The position numbers and the translations under genes are program-made. From positions 1,506,842-1,570,841 of the forward strand of contig NZ_CH724148.1 of assembly GCF_000153225.1 (NCBI RefSeq): a stretch of 64,000 bases of DNA. Direction: 5' to 3'. Below are positions 17,631 to 27,148 of this stretch, one piece after another. Position 1 is the stretch's first letter, and every line of letters begins with the position of its first letter. The notes below the pieces were generated by a model. It was not told where the DNA came from, did not search any database, and worked only from the letters and a program-made list of their open reading frames with translations. The stretch is from Polaribacter irgensii 23-P. GTDB taxonomy: Bacteria > Bacteroidota > Bacteroidia > Flavobacteriales > Flavobacteriaceae.

Positions 17631-18920
17631 ATGAAATTCAAGAGATCAGAAGAACTATATAAAGAAGGATTGGTACATCTTGTAGGAGCTGTCAATTCAC
17701 CTGTACGAGCCTTTACATCTGTTGGCGGAAATCCTTTATTTATTAAAAAAGGACACGGTAGTAAAATCACGGATGTCGACGGCAATGAGTACATTGATTT
17801 AGTACTTTCTTATGGACCCATGATTCTAGGGCATCGCCATAGAAAAGTGCGGAGAGGCGTTGCAAAAGCACTCCGAAGTGGTTATTCTTTTGGGGCTTCT
17901 ACAGAAAATGAAATTATACTAGCGAAAATAGTCTGCGATGCTTTTCCAGGAATGGATAAAGTTCGTTTTGTAAACTCAGGAACAGAAGCTGTTATAAGCG
18001 GAGTTCGTTTGGCCAGATCATTTACAGGAAAAGATAAAATTATAAAATTTGCAGGTTGTTACCACGGGCATCAAGACTCTTTATTAGTCGCGGCAGGTTC
18101 TGGTTTGGCAACATTAAGTTTACCAGGATCTAAAGGAGTTCCGGAAGGCGCAGTAAAAAATACGTTAATTGCTACATACAATGATTTGGAAAGTGTGAAA
18201 GTACACTTTGAAGAACACGATGATATTGCCGGTGTAATTATTGAGCCGATTTGTGGTAATATGGGTGTTGTAATTCCGCAGAACAAGTTTTTAGTAGAAT
18301 TAAAAGAATATTTAAAAAGTAAAGGAGCCTTATTAATTGCCGATGAGGTAATGACAGGTTTCCGTTCTAAGTTTGGTGGAGCTCAGGAGTTATTGGGAGT
18401 GGAGGCGGATATTACCTGTTTGGGGAAAGTAATTGGAGGTGGTTTTCCTGTAGGAGCTTATGGAGCAAGAAATGAAATAATGGAAGAAGTTGCACCCTTA
18501 GGGGGCATGTACCAAGCTGGTACATTAAGTGGAAATCCAATAGCAATGGCGGGAGGAATCTCTACATTAACAGAATTAAAGAGACAGAATCCATATGATC
18601 AGTTTAATGACACTGCGGCTACCATAGAAACTATTTTATTAGAAACTGCAAAAAAATACAATGTAGATTTAGTGGTAAACCGGTTCGGTTCTATGATGAA
18701 TCCTTTTTTTACAAAAGGAAAAGTTACTAATTTTGAGGAAGCCCAAACTTCAGACATAAAAAAGTTCGCAATTTTCTTTTGGGCGATGATAAAAAATGGA
18801 GTGTTTTTACCACCAAGTCAGTTTGAAGCTTGGTTTTTGTCATCGGCAATCTCAAAAAGAGATATTAAAAAAATAGCAGTAGCGGTTGACAAAGCAATGT
18901 TGGCGGTTTCAAAAATGTAA
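17631..18920 (+). CDS. hemL: Glutamate-1-semialdehyde 2,1-aminomutase
   Basis: A 429-residue PLP enzyme that isomerises glutamate-1-semialdehyde to 5-aminolevulinate. The PLP lysine is Lys266 in CLGKVIGGGFPVGAYGA. Other class-III aminotransferase blocks are VRFVNSGTEAVISG and LLIADEVMTGFR, and the N-terminal GAVNSPVRAF is typical of HemL. Length is standard. It is preceded by a 139-nt gap after hemB. It acts directly after HemA, two genes upstream. Confidence 0.97.
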   Translation: MKFKRSEELYKEGLVHLVGAVNSPVRAFTSVGGNPLFIKKGHGSKITDVDGNEYIDLVLSYGPMILGHRHRKVRRGVAKALRSGYSFGASTENEIILAKIVCDAFPGMDKVRFVNSGTEAVISGVRLARSFTGKDKIIKFAGCYHGHQDSLLVAAGSGLATLSLPGSKGVPEGAVKNTLIATYNDLESVKVHFEEHDDIAGVIIEPICGNMGVVIPQNKFLVELKEYLKSKGALLIADEVMTGFRSKFGGAQELLGVEADITCLGKVIGGGFPVGAYGARNEIMEEVAPLGGMYQAGTLSGNPIAMAGGISTLTELKRQNPYDQFNDTAATIETILLETAKKYNVDLVVNRFGSMMNPFFTKGKVTNFEEAQTSDIKKFAIFFWAMIKNGVFLPPSQFEAWFLSSAISKRDIKKIAVAVDKAMLAVSKM

Positions 18921-19026
18921 ATGTAAAGTAGCAGGTTGCATAGATTTTGAACCTCTGTGGGGTCTAAAGAACCTTTGCCACTTTGCATAAAAAAATCTTT
19001 GCAAATTCAACGTTTAAACAGACAAA

Positions 19027-20052
19027 ATGATAAAGAACGATTTATTTTTAAGAGCATTAAAAGGAGAAACTGTAGACAGACCGCCCGTTTGGATGATGCG
19101 TCAAGCAGGAAGATATTTGCCAGAGTTTCAGGTAATCAAAAAGAAATACGATTTTTTTACACGCTGTCAGACTCCAGAATTAGCCTCAGAAATTACCGTA
19201 CAACCGATACGAAGATATGGAATGGATGCCGCTATCTTATTTTCAGATATTTTGGTAATTCCGCAAGCAATGAATATTGAAGTGCAAATGAAACCAGATT
19301 TTGGGCCTTATCTGCCAAATCCAATTCGCACGCAGAAAGATTTAGATCGTGTAATTGTTCCTGATGTGCACCATTCTTTAGGGTATGTAATGGAAGCGAT
19401 AAAGGCAACCAAAGAGAAGCTAAATGATGATATTCCGTTAATTGGTTTTGCAGGTTCACCCTGGACTATTATGTGTTATTGTGTTCAAGGTCAAGGTTCT
19501 AAGAATTTTGATAAAGCCAAAGAGTTGTGTTTTACAAATCCTGTGATGGCACATTCTTTATTGCAAAAAATAACAGATACCACAATTGCATATTTAAAGG
19601 CAAAAGTTGCAGCGGGCGTAAATGCGGTTCAAATTTTCGATTCTTGGGGAGGCATGTTATCTCCAGTAGACTATAAAGAATTTTCTTGGCAGTATATTCA
19701 GCAAATTATTGATGCTTTAAAAGATGAAACGCAAGTGATTGCCTTTGGAAAAGGCTGTTGGTTTGCCTTAGGCGACATGTCAAAATCAGGTGCTGCTGCT
19801 TTGGGTGTAGATTGGACTTGTTCTGCTAGGAATGCACGGTATTTGTCAGGAGGTAAAATCACTTTACAAGGTAATTTTGATCCTTCTAGATTGTTATCTC
19901 CACCAGCAGAAATTAAGAAAATGGTACACCAGATGATTAATGAATTTGGGAAAGACAGGTATATTGTAAACCTTGGTCATGGAATTTTACCAAACATTCC
20001 TGTAGAAAACGCAAAAGCATTTGTAGATGCAGTAAAGGAATACAAAGTTTAA
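19027..20052 (+). CDS. hemE: Uroporphyrinogen decarboxylase
   Basis: A 341-residue cofactor-free decarboxylase converting uroporphyrinogen III to coproporphyrinogen III. The substrate-binding signature is [16 protein letters not shown] near the N-terminus. The catalytic Asp region is [15 protein letters not shown], and [12 protein letters not shown] and [11 protein letters not shown] are family blocks. The 106-nt gap before it holds an imperfect promoter-like element (AATCTTTG near 18997-19004), so it may have its own promoter within the cluster. Confidence 0.97.
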   Translation: MIKNDLFLRALKGETVDRPPVWMMRQAGRYLPEFQVIKKKYDFFTRCQTPELASEITVQPIRRYGMDAAILFSDILVIPQAMNIEVQMKPDFGPYLPNPIRTQKDLDRVIVPDVHHSLGYVMEAIKATKEKLNDDIPLIGFAGSPWTIMCYCVQGQGSKNFDKAKELCFTNPVMAHSLLQKITDTTIAYLKAKVAAGVNAVQIFDSWGGMLSPVDYKEFSWQYIQQIIDALKDETQVIAFGKGCWFALGDMSKSGAAALGVDWTCSARNARYLSGGKITLQGNFDPSRLLSPPAEIKKMVHQMINEFGKDRYIVNLGHGILPNIPVENAKAFVDAVKEYKV

Positions 20053-20159
20053 AACTTAGGCGTTATCAAAAGGTTGCGCTGCCCTTTGTCTCTTTTATTT
20101 GGATTCTTATAACAGGAGATTATTGCAATCGCTCACGCACTTCATTTCCAACAAAAAGT

Positions 20160-21062
20160 ATGAAAAATAAATTTTACGCGTACATAGAAAACTTACAAGA
20201 TCAAATAACATCCAAATTAGAAGCTGTCGATGGGCTTGCAAAATTTGAGGAAGACATCTGGGAAAGAGAAGAGGGTGGAGGTGGAAGAACACGTGTAATC
20301 GAAAATGGAGGTGTTTTTGAAAAAGGTGGTGTGAATATTTCTGCTGTTCACGGGGAATTACCAGAAGCTCTAAGAAACCAGTTTAAAGTAGCGGAAGGAA
20401 ATTTTTTTGCTTGTGGACTGAGTTTGGTGATGCATCCAATAAATCCATTTGTACCTACTGTGCATGCTAATTGGCGTTATTTTGAAATGTATGACGGGGC
20501 AGGAAATATTGTAACACAATGGTTTGGAGGTGGTCAAGATTTAACCCCGTATTATCTATTTGAAGAAGATGCTGTACATTTTCATACGGTTTGTAAATCA
20601 GCTTGTGATCTCCACAACACAGAATTTTATTCAAAGTTTAAAAAAACATGCGATGCATATTTTTGGAATGCTCATAGAAATGAAGCAAGGGGTATTGGAG
20701 GTTTGTTTTTTGATTACTTAAAAGAAACGGATGATATCTCAATTTTAGATCGCTTTAATTTTGTCACAGAAATAGGGAATAGTTTTCTTGAAAGTTATGT
20801 GCCAATTGTAGAGAAAAGAAAGGGAAAAGAGTTTAAGAAAATGCATAAGGATTGGCAGGAAGTAAGGAGAGGAAGGTATGTCGAGTTTAATCTAGTGCAT
20901 GATAGAGGAACGCTTTTCGGTTTAAAAACAAATGGCAGAATAGAAAGTATTTTAATGAGCTTGCCGCCAATTGTGCAGTGGAAATACAATCACCATCCAG
21001 AAAATAATTCTGAAGAAGCAAAACTTTTAGATGTTTTGCTAAATCCAAGAGAATGGATATAG
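20160..21062 (+). CDS. hemF: Oxygen-dependent coproporphyrinogen-III oxidase
   Basis: A 300-residue HemF, which oxidatively decarboxylates coproporphyrinogen III to protoporphyrinogen IX using O2. Family blocks are WEREEGGGGRTRVIENG, SLVMHPINPFVPTVHANWR, GGGQDLTPYY, NEARGIGGLFFDYL and the C-terminal RGRYVEFNLVHDRGT. Use of HemF rather than HemN at this locus suits an aerobic lifestyle; a HemN could exist elsewhere. It closes the plus-strand heme cluster; HemJ and HemH on the other strand supply the last two steps. Confidence 0.97.
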   Translation: MKNKFYAYIENLQDQITSKLEAVDGLAKFEEDIWEREEGGGGRTRVIENGGVFEKGGVNISAVHGELPEALRNQFKVAEGNFFACGLSLVMHPINPFVPTVHANWRYFEMYDGAGNIVTQWFGGGQDLTPYYLFEEDAVHFHTVCKSACDLHNTEFYSKFKKTCDAYFWNAHRNEARGIGGLFFDYLKETDDISILDRFNFVTEIGNSFLESYVPIVEKRKGKEFKKMHKDWQEVRRGRYVEFNLVHDRGTLFGLKTNGRIESILMSLPPIVQWKYNHHPENNSEEAKLLDVLLNPREWI

Positions 21063-21198
21063 TTAAAAAATTATGGTATTGTTATATTTTAGTTAGAATT
21101 GAATACTTATACGTAAATATTAAGGTATTTAATGTGTATTATTATGAATAACACAAATAATAAAAGCCTGTAATTTTATTTTTAATATTAAAAAGTAG

Positions 21199-21227
21199 TT
21201 TGCAGTCATCGATTTTTAGTACTTTTG
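21199..21227 (+). promoter_or_regulatory. Promoter of the E2 gene
   Basis: TTG (21199-21201), 18 nt, TACTTTTG (21220-21227). This is a near-perfect Bacteroidota -33/-7 promoter, 21 nt before the ATG at 21249. Confidence 0.75.
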
Positions 21228-21248
21228 CACCCAGTAAAAATAGAGAAA

Positions 21249-22592
21249 ATGGCAAGATTTGAATTAAAGTTACCGAAGATGGGAGAAAGTGTGGCGGAGG
21301 CGACCATAACTTCTTGGTTAAAAGAAGTTGGCGACACCATTGAATTAGATGAGGCTGTTGTTGAAATTGCTACAGATAAAGTAGACTCTGAGGTGCCATC
21401 TGAAGTCGCGGGAACGCTGCTTGAAATTTTATACCAACAGGATGACATCGTCGCTGTTGGAGAAACCATTGCAATTATAGAGGTGGAAGGAGAAGACTCG
21501 GAAAAGGAAACAGTTGCAACTGAAAGTATTGAAGAAAGTGTAGAGGTAGCGGAAATAGAAAAAACAATTGAAAAGGGGTTAGAAGTGACTGCGATACCCG
21601 TTTCTAAAACTTCAGATGCAGGTAAATTTTATTCACCTTTGGTAAGGAGCATTGCACAAACAGAGGGCATCGCTTTCGAAGAATTAGAAACGATTGTAGG
21701 CTCAGGCAAAGAGGGAAGGGTAACCAAGGAGGATATTTTAAAATACATTAAGGAAGGAAGACCAGTTCCCAAAAATATAGAAGCGTCTAATACTGTTGAG
21801 AAGAGTGCTGCACCCATTCAGAAAGTAGTACAAAAAGAAGTGCAAAAAGAAGTGCAAAAAGTAGTACCAGTATCCATTAACGGAGAAGACGAAATAATTG
21901 AGATGTCTCGGATGGGTAAGTTAGTGTCTAAACACATGGTGAGTTCGATTCAGACAGCAGCACATGTGCAGTCTTTTATAGAGATTGATGTTACTAATAT
22001 TGTAAAATGGAGAACGCGAGTTAAGGACGCTTTTCATGCAAGGGAGGGGGAAAAGTTGACCTTTACACCTATATTAATGCATGCCGTAGCTGCTACAATA
22101 AGAAAATATCCGATGATTAATATTGCCATGGACGGCACTCATATTATTAAAAAGAAAAATATTAATTTAGGGATGGCCGCTTCTTTGCCTGATGGAAATT
22201 TGATTGTTCCAGTAATTAAAAATGCAGATCAGCTAAACTTGGTAGGGATGACAAGGGCAGTAAATGATTTGGCAAATAGAGCAAGAAACAATGCACTTAA
22301 ACCAGATGATATCCAAGGAGGAACCTATACCGTTACAAATGTGGGTAGTTTTGGATCTTTAATGGGCACGCCAATTATAAATCAACCGCAAGTTGCTATT
22401 TTAGCTTTAGGTGCAATTCGAAAAGTACCCGCAGTTATTGAAACAGTCGAAGGGGATTTTATTGGAATTCGTCAAAAAATGTTTGTATCGCATTCATACG
22501 ACCACAGGGTTGTAAACGGTGCTTTAGGAGGAATGTTTATTAAAACTTTAAAGGAGATTTTAGAAGCTTGGGACCTAAATCAGGATTTTTAA
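21249..22592 (+). CDS. 2-oxoacid dehydrogenase E2 (dihydrolipoamide acyltransferase), single lipoyl domain
   Basis: A 447-residue E2. A lipoyl domain (about 1-78, lipoyl Lys in EIATDKVDSEVPSEV) is followed by an acidic linker, a peripheral subunit-binding domain (about 130-165), a short Gln-Lys-Val/Glu repeat linker, and the catalytic domain. In the active-site motif SHSYDHRVVNGALGG, the Asp expected in H-x-x-x-D-G is Asn. The organism has a separate two-lipoyl PDH E2 at 24377-26035, so this one more likely serves branched-chain 2-oxoacids or 2-oxoglutarate. The ATG at 21249 is chosen over an upstream TTG (21225) because that TTG lies inside the -7 element. No E1 or E3 is adjacent. Confidence 0.9.
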   Translation: MARFELKLPKMGESVAEATITSWLKEVGDTIELDEAVVEIATDKVDSEVPSEVAGTLLEILYQQDDIVAVGETIAIIEVEGEDSEKETVATESIEESVEVAEIEKTIEKGLEVTAIPVSKTSDAGKFYSPLVRSIAQTEGIAFEELETIVGSGKEGRVTKEDILKYIKEGRPVPKNIEASNTVEKSAAPIQKVVQKEVQKEVQKVVPVSINGEDEIIEMSRMGKLVSKHMVSSIQTAAHVQSFIEIDVTNIVKWRTRVKDAFHAREGEKLTFTPILMHAVAATIRKYPMINIAMDGTHIIKKKNINLGMAASLPDGNLIVPVIKNADQLNLVGMTRAVNDLANRARNNALKPDDIQGGTYTVTNVGSFGSLMGTPIINQPQVAILALGAIRKVPAVIETVEGDFIGIRQKMFVSHSYDHRVVNGALGGMFIKTLKEILEAWDLNQDF

Positions 22593-22611
22593 GTTCATAA
22601 AATTAGTACAT

Positions 22612-22648
22612 AAAAAAAAACACCCAATTTCTTTGGGTGTTTTTTTTG
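22612..22648. terminator. Bidirectional-type intrinsic terminator
   Basis: A-tract, then CACCC pairing with GGGTG around ATTTCTTT-type loop, then T8. It is 20 nt after the E2 stop. Confidence 0.9.
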
Positions 22649-22792
22649 TTATTTTTGTTTCTATTTGATCTTATGGTCAAATTTCCCTTTATTTCGTCAA
22701 AAAAAAGCATTTCAGAATTTTCTGTAATAGATTTTTAAAACTAATTTAGTGCTTAAGAATTAATATTAATAAAAATTTAAAAAATTTAAAAA

Positions 22793-23527
22793 ATGAAAAA
22801 ATTGTTATTTGTATGCATGTTTGTATCAACCTTTATGGCTGTTGCGCAAGAAAGTGTTTTATTGAGACTTAATTATGAAGTAGGAGATGTTTTATTAGTA
22901 GAACAAAACGTTTCTCAAAATATGGGTGCACAAGGAGGCATGGACATGAAGATTGAAATGGACATGACAATTACAGCTAAAGAGGGAGCAGTATTCAGTA
23001 CAGCTTCTAAAATAAAATCTGTAAATATGAATATGTTGCAGGGAGGCATGGTAATGAGTTTCGATTCCTCAAAAGATGCTGCGGATTTGGATGAAATGGG
23101 TAAAATGATGAAACAACAGTTTGACCCAATGATGTTGGCGACCATTTCTTCTAAAATTTCTGCTGAAGGAGAAACATTGGAAACGATTGTTACTCCACCG
23201 ACCCCAGCAATGGATCAATTTACAACACAAGCGAAAGGAATCAAATTTCCCAAAGAAAAAGTTTCTGTGGGTTCTGTTTGGAGTGATTCGACCAGTCAGC
23301 AAGGTATGGCGGTTAAGACGACGTATACGGTGTCTAAAATTGAGAGTGGAAAAGTATACATAGATATCACAGGAACTGTTTCTGGTATCGGAGAAGGTGC
23401 TTTAAAAGGAGATTTAATTGTTGATGTTGAAAAGGGAATTCAAGACACTACAAATATAGAAATGTCTTTAAATGCAAATGGTGTAGAAATGACTATAAAC
23501 ACGAAGAGTAAGACTACAGAAATGTAA
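22793..23527 (+). CDS. Secreted DUF6263-like protein
   Basis: A 244-residue protein with a signal peptide (MKKLLFVCMFVSTFMAVAQ, cleavage near residue 19). The mature part is methionine- and threonine-rich with many alternating beta-type segments; one stretch (about residues 44-60 and 80-115) is unusually Met-rich. Overall it resembles the DUF6263 family of exported Bacteroidota proteins, whose role is unknown. It is a single gene bounded by terminators on both sides. The family assignment is tentative; export is well supported. Confidence 0.7.
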   Translation: MKKLLFVCMFVSTFMAVAQESVLLRLNYEVGDVLLVEQNVSQNMGAQGGMDMKIEMDMTITAKEGAVFSTASKIKSVNMNMLQGGMVMSFDSSKDAADLDEMGKMMKQQFDPMMLATISSKISAEGETLETIVTPPTPAMDQFTTQAKGIKFPKEKVSVGSVWSDSTSQQGMAVKTTYTVSKIESGKVYIDITGTVSGIGEGALKGDLIVDVEKGIQDTTNIEMSLNANGVEMTINTKSKTTEM

Positions 23528-23550
23528 GCGCAATTGTGTTTGTATGATGT

Positions 23551-23586
23551 AAAAAAATGCCTTGAGATTTTCTCAAGGCATTTTTA
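23551..23586. terminator. Intrinsic terminator
   Basis: A 16-bp A-rich stem centred on TGCCTTGAGA / TCTCAAGGCA with a TTT loop, followed by T5. It lies between the convergent secreted-protein and acetyltransferase genes and can serve both. Confidence 0.92.
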
Positions 23587-23622
23587 TTTATAAAAGAACA
23601 CAAGGAAAGAAACAGTGAGCGT

Positions 23623-24309
23623 TTATTTTTTACGATAATGCCACCAATTCATATCTCTTGTTATTTTATATCCAAGTTTTTCATAAAGTGGAATTGCAGT
23701 GTTTCCTTTATTTGTATGCAAAATAGGAAGTTTATTCTTTTTTAAAATTTCTTTAGTAGTATGGGCAATTAATTGTTGGGCAAATCCCCTTCTTGTATAA
23801 CTTGGATGGGTAACAACACCGCTTATTTCTATAAAGTCGTCAGTTTGCATGCGCTGTCCAGTAATTGCTACTAACTTGTCATCTTTATAGATTCCAAAAT
23901 AATGTCCCATTTTAAATCCCTGTTTTCTATAAAAACCAGGCATAACTAACCAAATTAAATCATAAATTTCGTCAATAGATTGTGCTGTTAATAAAACAAT
24001 ATTCTCTGTTATTTTAATATCCGTTAAATTTTCTAAGACCATTTGACATCCCTCAATTTTCTTTTCGAGAAGTATGGTCTTATCGTCTATCAACGGGACA
24101 GAATTTTCCGAAATTAAAAAGAAGTCTTCTGTCAGTTCAGCATACGCTGTTAAGGCTTCCGCCGTTTTTGTAGTGTCAAAAAAAGCACCAAAATTAGAAA
24201 TTTTGGGATCATAAAATTGCACGCCTTCAAAGGGTACTAGAAACTTATTATGCGTTTCGTTTAAGGAATGCCAAACTGGATTTTTTAGTTTTTCTGCTAT
24301 TGTGATCAT
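23623..24309 (-). CDS. GNAT family N-acetyltransferase
   Basis: A 228-residue protein whose C-terminal half (about 110-228) is a GNAT/FR47-like acetyltransferase. The acetyl-CoA loop is in VVTHPSYTRRGFAQQLI, and the C-terminal ILHTNKGNTAIPLYEKLGYK is the usual last strand-helix-strand. The N-terminal half has no recognised domain. Substrate unknown. It lies downstream of the pdhA-pdhC operon on the same strand but behind a terminator-like hairpin (24325-24357). Confidence 0.85.
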   Translation of the reverse strand: MITIAEKLKNPVWHSLNETHNKFLVPFEGVQFYDPKISNFGAFFDTTKTAEALTAYAELTEDFFLISENSVPLIDDKTILLEKKIEGCQMVLENLTDIKITENIVLLTAQSIDEIYDLIWLVMPGFYRKQGFKMGHYFGIYKDDKLVAITGQRMQTDDFIEISGVVTHPSYTRRGFAQQLIAHTTKEILKKNKLPILHTNKGNTAIPLYEKLGYKITRDMNWWHYRKK

Positions 24310-24324
24310 ACGAAATAAAGAGAT

Positions 24325-24357
24325 AAAAAAAAGCCCGCTAATTGCGAGCTTTTTGTA
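24325..24357 (-). terminator. Terminator of the pdhA-pdhC unit
   Basis: On the minus strand AGCTCGC pairs with GCGGGCT (one G-T pair) around AATTA, then T8. It lies 20 nt after the pdhC stop. Confidence 0.75.
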
Positions 24358-24376
24358 AAGTATTGTTTTTAAAAAC

Positions 24377-26035
24377 CTACGCGAGCATGGTAACTGGGTT
24401 TTCTATAAACGTTTTTAAAGTTTGTAAAAATTGCGCTCCAACAGCACCATCAACAGTTCTGTGGTCACAGGTTAGGGTTAATTTCATTGTATTTCCAACA
24501 ACAATTTGTCCGTTTTTAACCACTGGTTTCTCAACAATTGCACCTACGGATAAGATCGCTGAATTCGGTTGATTAATGATCGAAGTAAAGTTTTCGATAC
24601 CAAACATTCCTAGGTTAGAAACTGTAAAAGTACTGCCTTGCATTTCTGCCGGACTAATTTTCTTATTTCTTGCTTTTCCAGCTAAATCTCTAACAGAAGC
24701 ACCAATTTGAGTTAAACTCATTTCGTTGGTGTGTTTCACAACGGGCACAAGCAATCCATCTGCTACAGCAACTGCGACACCTACGTGAATATGGCTGTGG
24801 TAAATGGTATTATTGTCTGTCCAAGAAGTATTAACTTGTGGGTGTTTCTGCAGCGCCATTGCACATGCTTTCACAACCATATCATTAAAAGATACTTTGG
24901 TATTTGGTATTGAATTTATTGTTTTTCTTGATTCCATGGCACTGTCCATGTGAACTTCAATATTTAAACTGAAATCGGGAGCAGAAAATTTAGAAGCGCC
25001 TAAAGATTTTGCAATTGCTTTACGCATTTGAGAATTTTTAATTTCTTCAGATTTTTCTTCACCGGCAGCAACAAAACGCATCACAGGAGCTTCTGTTGGT
25101 TCGGGTTGTGAAATTTCTTCCACAGGAACAACTGGAGCCTGTACTTTTACTGGAGTTGCAATTGGTGCAGCAGCAGGAGTGTAATTTTCAATGTCTTTTT
25201 TAATAATCCTACCGTTTTCACCTGAACCTTTAACTACAGCTAAATTGATACCTTTATCCGCAGCAATTTTCTTTGCTAAAGGCGATGCGAAAATACGTGT
25301 ATTGTTATTATGGATAACAGGTACTTCTTCCTCTTCTTTAACTGTATCAACAGTATCTGTTGGTTTCTCAGTTGTCTTTTCTGCACTAGTACTTGCACCA
25401 CCATTAGCAACAATCGCAGTTACATCGGTTCCAGCAGGTCCTATGATCGTTAATAAACTGTCTACAGGTGCCGTCTCTCCTTCTTGTACACCAATATACA
25501 AGATGGTACCTTCATAAAAACATTCAAATTCCATGGTAGCTTTGTCTGTCTCAATTTCAGCAAGTATATCACCTTCTGCAACAACATCTCCAACCTTTTT
25601 TAACCAAGCTGCCACTGTACCATCTGTCATGGTATCGCTTAAACGTGGCATTGTAATTATTTCAACTCCTTCTGGAATTGTACCTGCACTTTCAGGAGAG
25701 CTTGTCACTTCTTTAGCGTCTTCTTTCTCTGTTTCTGCTGGCACCTCTGTTTGAGCATCGGTTTCGGTTCTATTAATAATGGCAGAAATGTCTTCACCTT
25801 CCTCACCAATCACTGCTAATAAAACGTCTACAGGAGAACTTCCACCTTCGGGTATGCCAATATGCAATAAGGTTCCTTCGTAGAAGGATTCAAATTCCAT
25901 AGTTGCTTTATCCGTTTCAATTTCGGCTAAAATATCACCTTCTTCAATTTTATCTCCAACATTTTTCAACCATTTTGCCACAACACCTTCTTCCATGGTG
26001 TCGCTTAGTCTCGGCATATTTATAACTGTAGCCAT
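24377..26035 (-). CDS. pdhC: Pyruvate dehydrogenase E2 (dihydrolipoamide acetyltransferase), two lipoyl domains
   Basis: A 552-residue E2. Two lipoyl domains (about 1-80 and 125-210) each carry the lipoylation motif EIETDKATMEFE. Then follow an Ala/Pro/Thr linker, a subunit-binding domain (about 250-290: IFASPLAKKIAADKGINL), a second linker, and the catalytic domain ending TCDHRTVDGAVGAQF with intact His and Asp. It transfers acetyl groups to CoA in the PDH complex. It begins 3 nt after the pdhA stop, so the two are one operon. E1-beta (pdhB) and E3 are not adjacent, which is normal for flavobacteria. Confidence 0.96.
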   Translation of the reverse strand: MATVINMPRLSDTMEEGVVAKWLKNVGDKIEEGDILAEIETDKATMEFESFYEGTLLHIGIPEGGSSPVDVLLAVIGEEGEDISAIINRTETDAQTEVPAETEKEDAKEVTSSPESAGTIPEGVEIITMPRLSDTMTDGTVAAWLKKVGDVVAEGDILAEIETDKATMEFECFYEGTILYIGVQEGETAPVDSLLTIIGPAGTDVTAIVANGGASTSAEKTTEKPTDTVDTVKEEEEVPVIHNNNTRIFASPLAKKIAADKGINLAVVKGSGENGRIIKKDIENYTPAAAPIATPVKVQAPVVPVEEISQPEPTEAPVMRFVAAGEEKSEEIKNSQMRKAIAKSLGASKFSAPDFSLNIEVHMDSAMESRKTINSIPNTKVSFNDMVVKACAMALQKHPQVNTSWTDNNTIYHSHIHVGVAVAVADGLLVPVVKHTNEMSLTQIGASVRDLAGKARNKKISPAEMQGSTFTVSNLGMFGIENFTSIINQPNSAILSVGAIVEKPVVKNGQIVVGNTMKLTLTCDHRTVDGAVGAQFLQTLKTFIENPVTMLA

Positions 26036-26038
26036 ATT

Positions 26039-27028
26039 TTAACTTATAAAAGGATAATCTTTTTGTTCATATACCATATCATACATCTGCTGAGGTTCTG
26101 GATAGGGAGAATCTTCTGCGAACTTCTCACATTCTTTTACCCGTGCTTTTACATCTTTGTCGATGATTGCGATTTCCTCTGCAGTTGCATATTCTTTCTC
26201 TTTGATCACATTTAATATTTGTGTTATAGGATCAATTTTCTTATACTCTTCTACTTCGTCTTTTGTTCTATATTTTTGGGCATCCGACATTGAGTGACCT
26301 CTGTAACGATATGTTTTCATTTCTAAAAACGTAGGTCCATCTCCGCGTCTTGCGCGCTGTATAGCTTCATCAACAGCTTCCGCTACCTTAATTGGGTTCA
26401 TGGCGTCCACAGGACCACAAGGCATTTCATAGCCCAAACCAAGCTTCCAAATATCGGTGTGATTTGCGGTTCTTTCTACTGAAGTTCCCATCGCATATCC
26501 ATTATTTTCAACAATAAATACCACTGGTAACTTCCAGAGCATTGCCATGTTAAAGGCTTCGTGTAATGAACCTTGTCTTGCAGCTCCATCACCAAAACAA
26601 GTTAAGGTAACTGCATCGCTTCCTTTATATTTGTCAGCAAATGCAAGTCCTGCTCCTAATGGTATTTGTCCACCTACAATTCCGTGTCCTCCATAAAATC
26701 TAAATTCCTTAGAAAAGATATGCATAGAACCTCCCATTCCTTTCGAAGTTCCAGTAACTTTTCCAAATAACTCTGCCATTACTTTTTTAGGATCTTCACC
26801 CATACCGATAGGCTGTACGTGATTTCTATATGCAGTGATCATTCTGTCCTTAGACAAGTCCATCGCATGTAAAGCCCCTGCTAAAATAGCTTCTTGACCG
26901 TTGTATAAGTGCAAGAAACCTCTTACTTTTTGTTGAATGTAGACGGCAGCTAGCTTATCTTCGAATTTACGCCAAAAAAGCATGTCTTTGTACCAATCTA
27001 AATACGTCTGTTTAGTAATTTTTTTCAT
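26039..27028 (-). CDS. pdhA: Pyruvate dehydrogenase E1 component, alpha subunit
   Basis: A 329-residue thiamine-diphosphate enzyme subunit. The ThDP/Mg motif runs from GDGAARQGSLHEAFN to VENNGYAMGT. The phosphorylation-loop-like segment YRYRGHSMSDAQKYR is also present. It decarboxylates pyruvate with E1-beta, encoded elsewhere, and passes the acetyl group to PdhC, encoded immediately downstream. A strong promoter precedes it. Confidence 0.96.
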   Translation of the reverse strand: MKKITKQTYLDWYKDMLFWRKFEDKLAAVYIQQKVRGFLHLYNGQEAILAGALHAMDLSKDRMITAYRNHVQPIGMGEDPKKVMAELFGKVTGTSKGMGGSMHIFSKEFRFYGGHGIVGGQIPLGAGLAFADKYKGSDAVTLTCFGDGAARQGSLHEAFNMAMLWKLPVVFIVENNGYAMGTSVERTANHTDIWKLGLGYEMPCGPVDAMNPIKVAEAVDEAIQRARRGDGPTFLEMKTYRYRGHSMSDAQKYRTKDEVEEYKKIDPITQILNVIKEKEYATAEEIAIIDKDVKARVKECEKFAEDSPYPEPQQMYDMVYEQKDYPFIS

Positions 27029-27075
27029 TCTCTATCTTCGTGTTTGCTATATTCTATATCTCTCTAATACAGGTA

Positions 27076-27105
27076 CAAAAATAACTGTTTTAAATAGAAT
27101 ATCAA
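27076..27105 (-). promoter_or_regulatory. Promoter of pdhA-pdhC
   Basis: On the minus strand TTG (27105-27103), 19 nt, TATTTTTG (27083-27076). It matches the Bacteroidota consensus in every defined position. Leader about 40 nt. Confidence 0.8.
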
Positions 27106-27148
27106 AAAATGATTTTAGGTATTTAACGCCAACGTTTTCGTAGCCTAT

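Noticed and set aside
18957..19280. 107-codon plus-strand frame overlapping the hemE start
   Set aside because: It overlaps hemE in another frame; the product is Arg/Cys-rich and unlike any family. The start lies within the hemE upstream region.
21225..21248. Earlier TTG start for the E2 gene
   Set aside because: The TTG is part of the -7 element TACTTTTG; the ATG at 21249 begins exactly at the lipoyl domain.
21820..21870. Tandem GTGCAAAAAGAA-like repeat
   Set aside because: It lies in the flexible linker of E2 and encodes a VQKE-type repeat; ordinary for such linkers.
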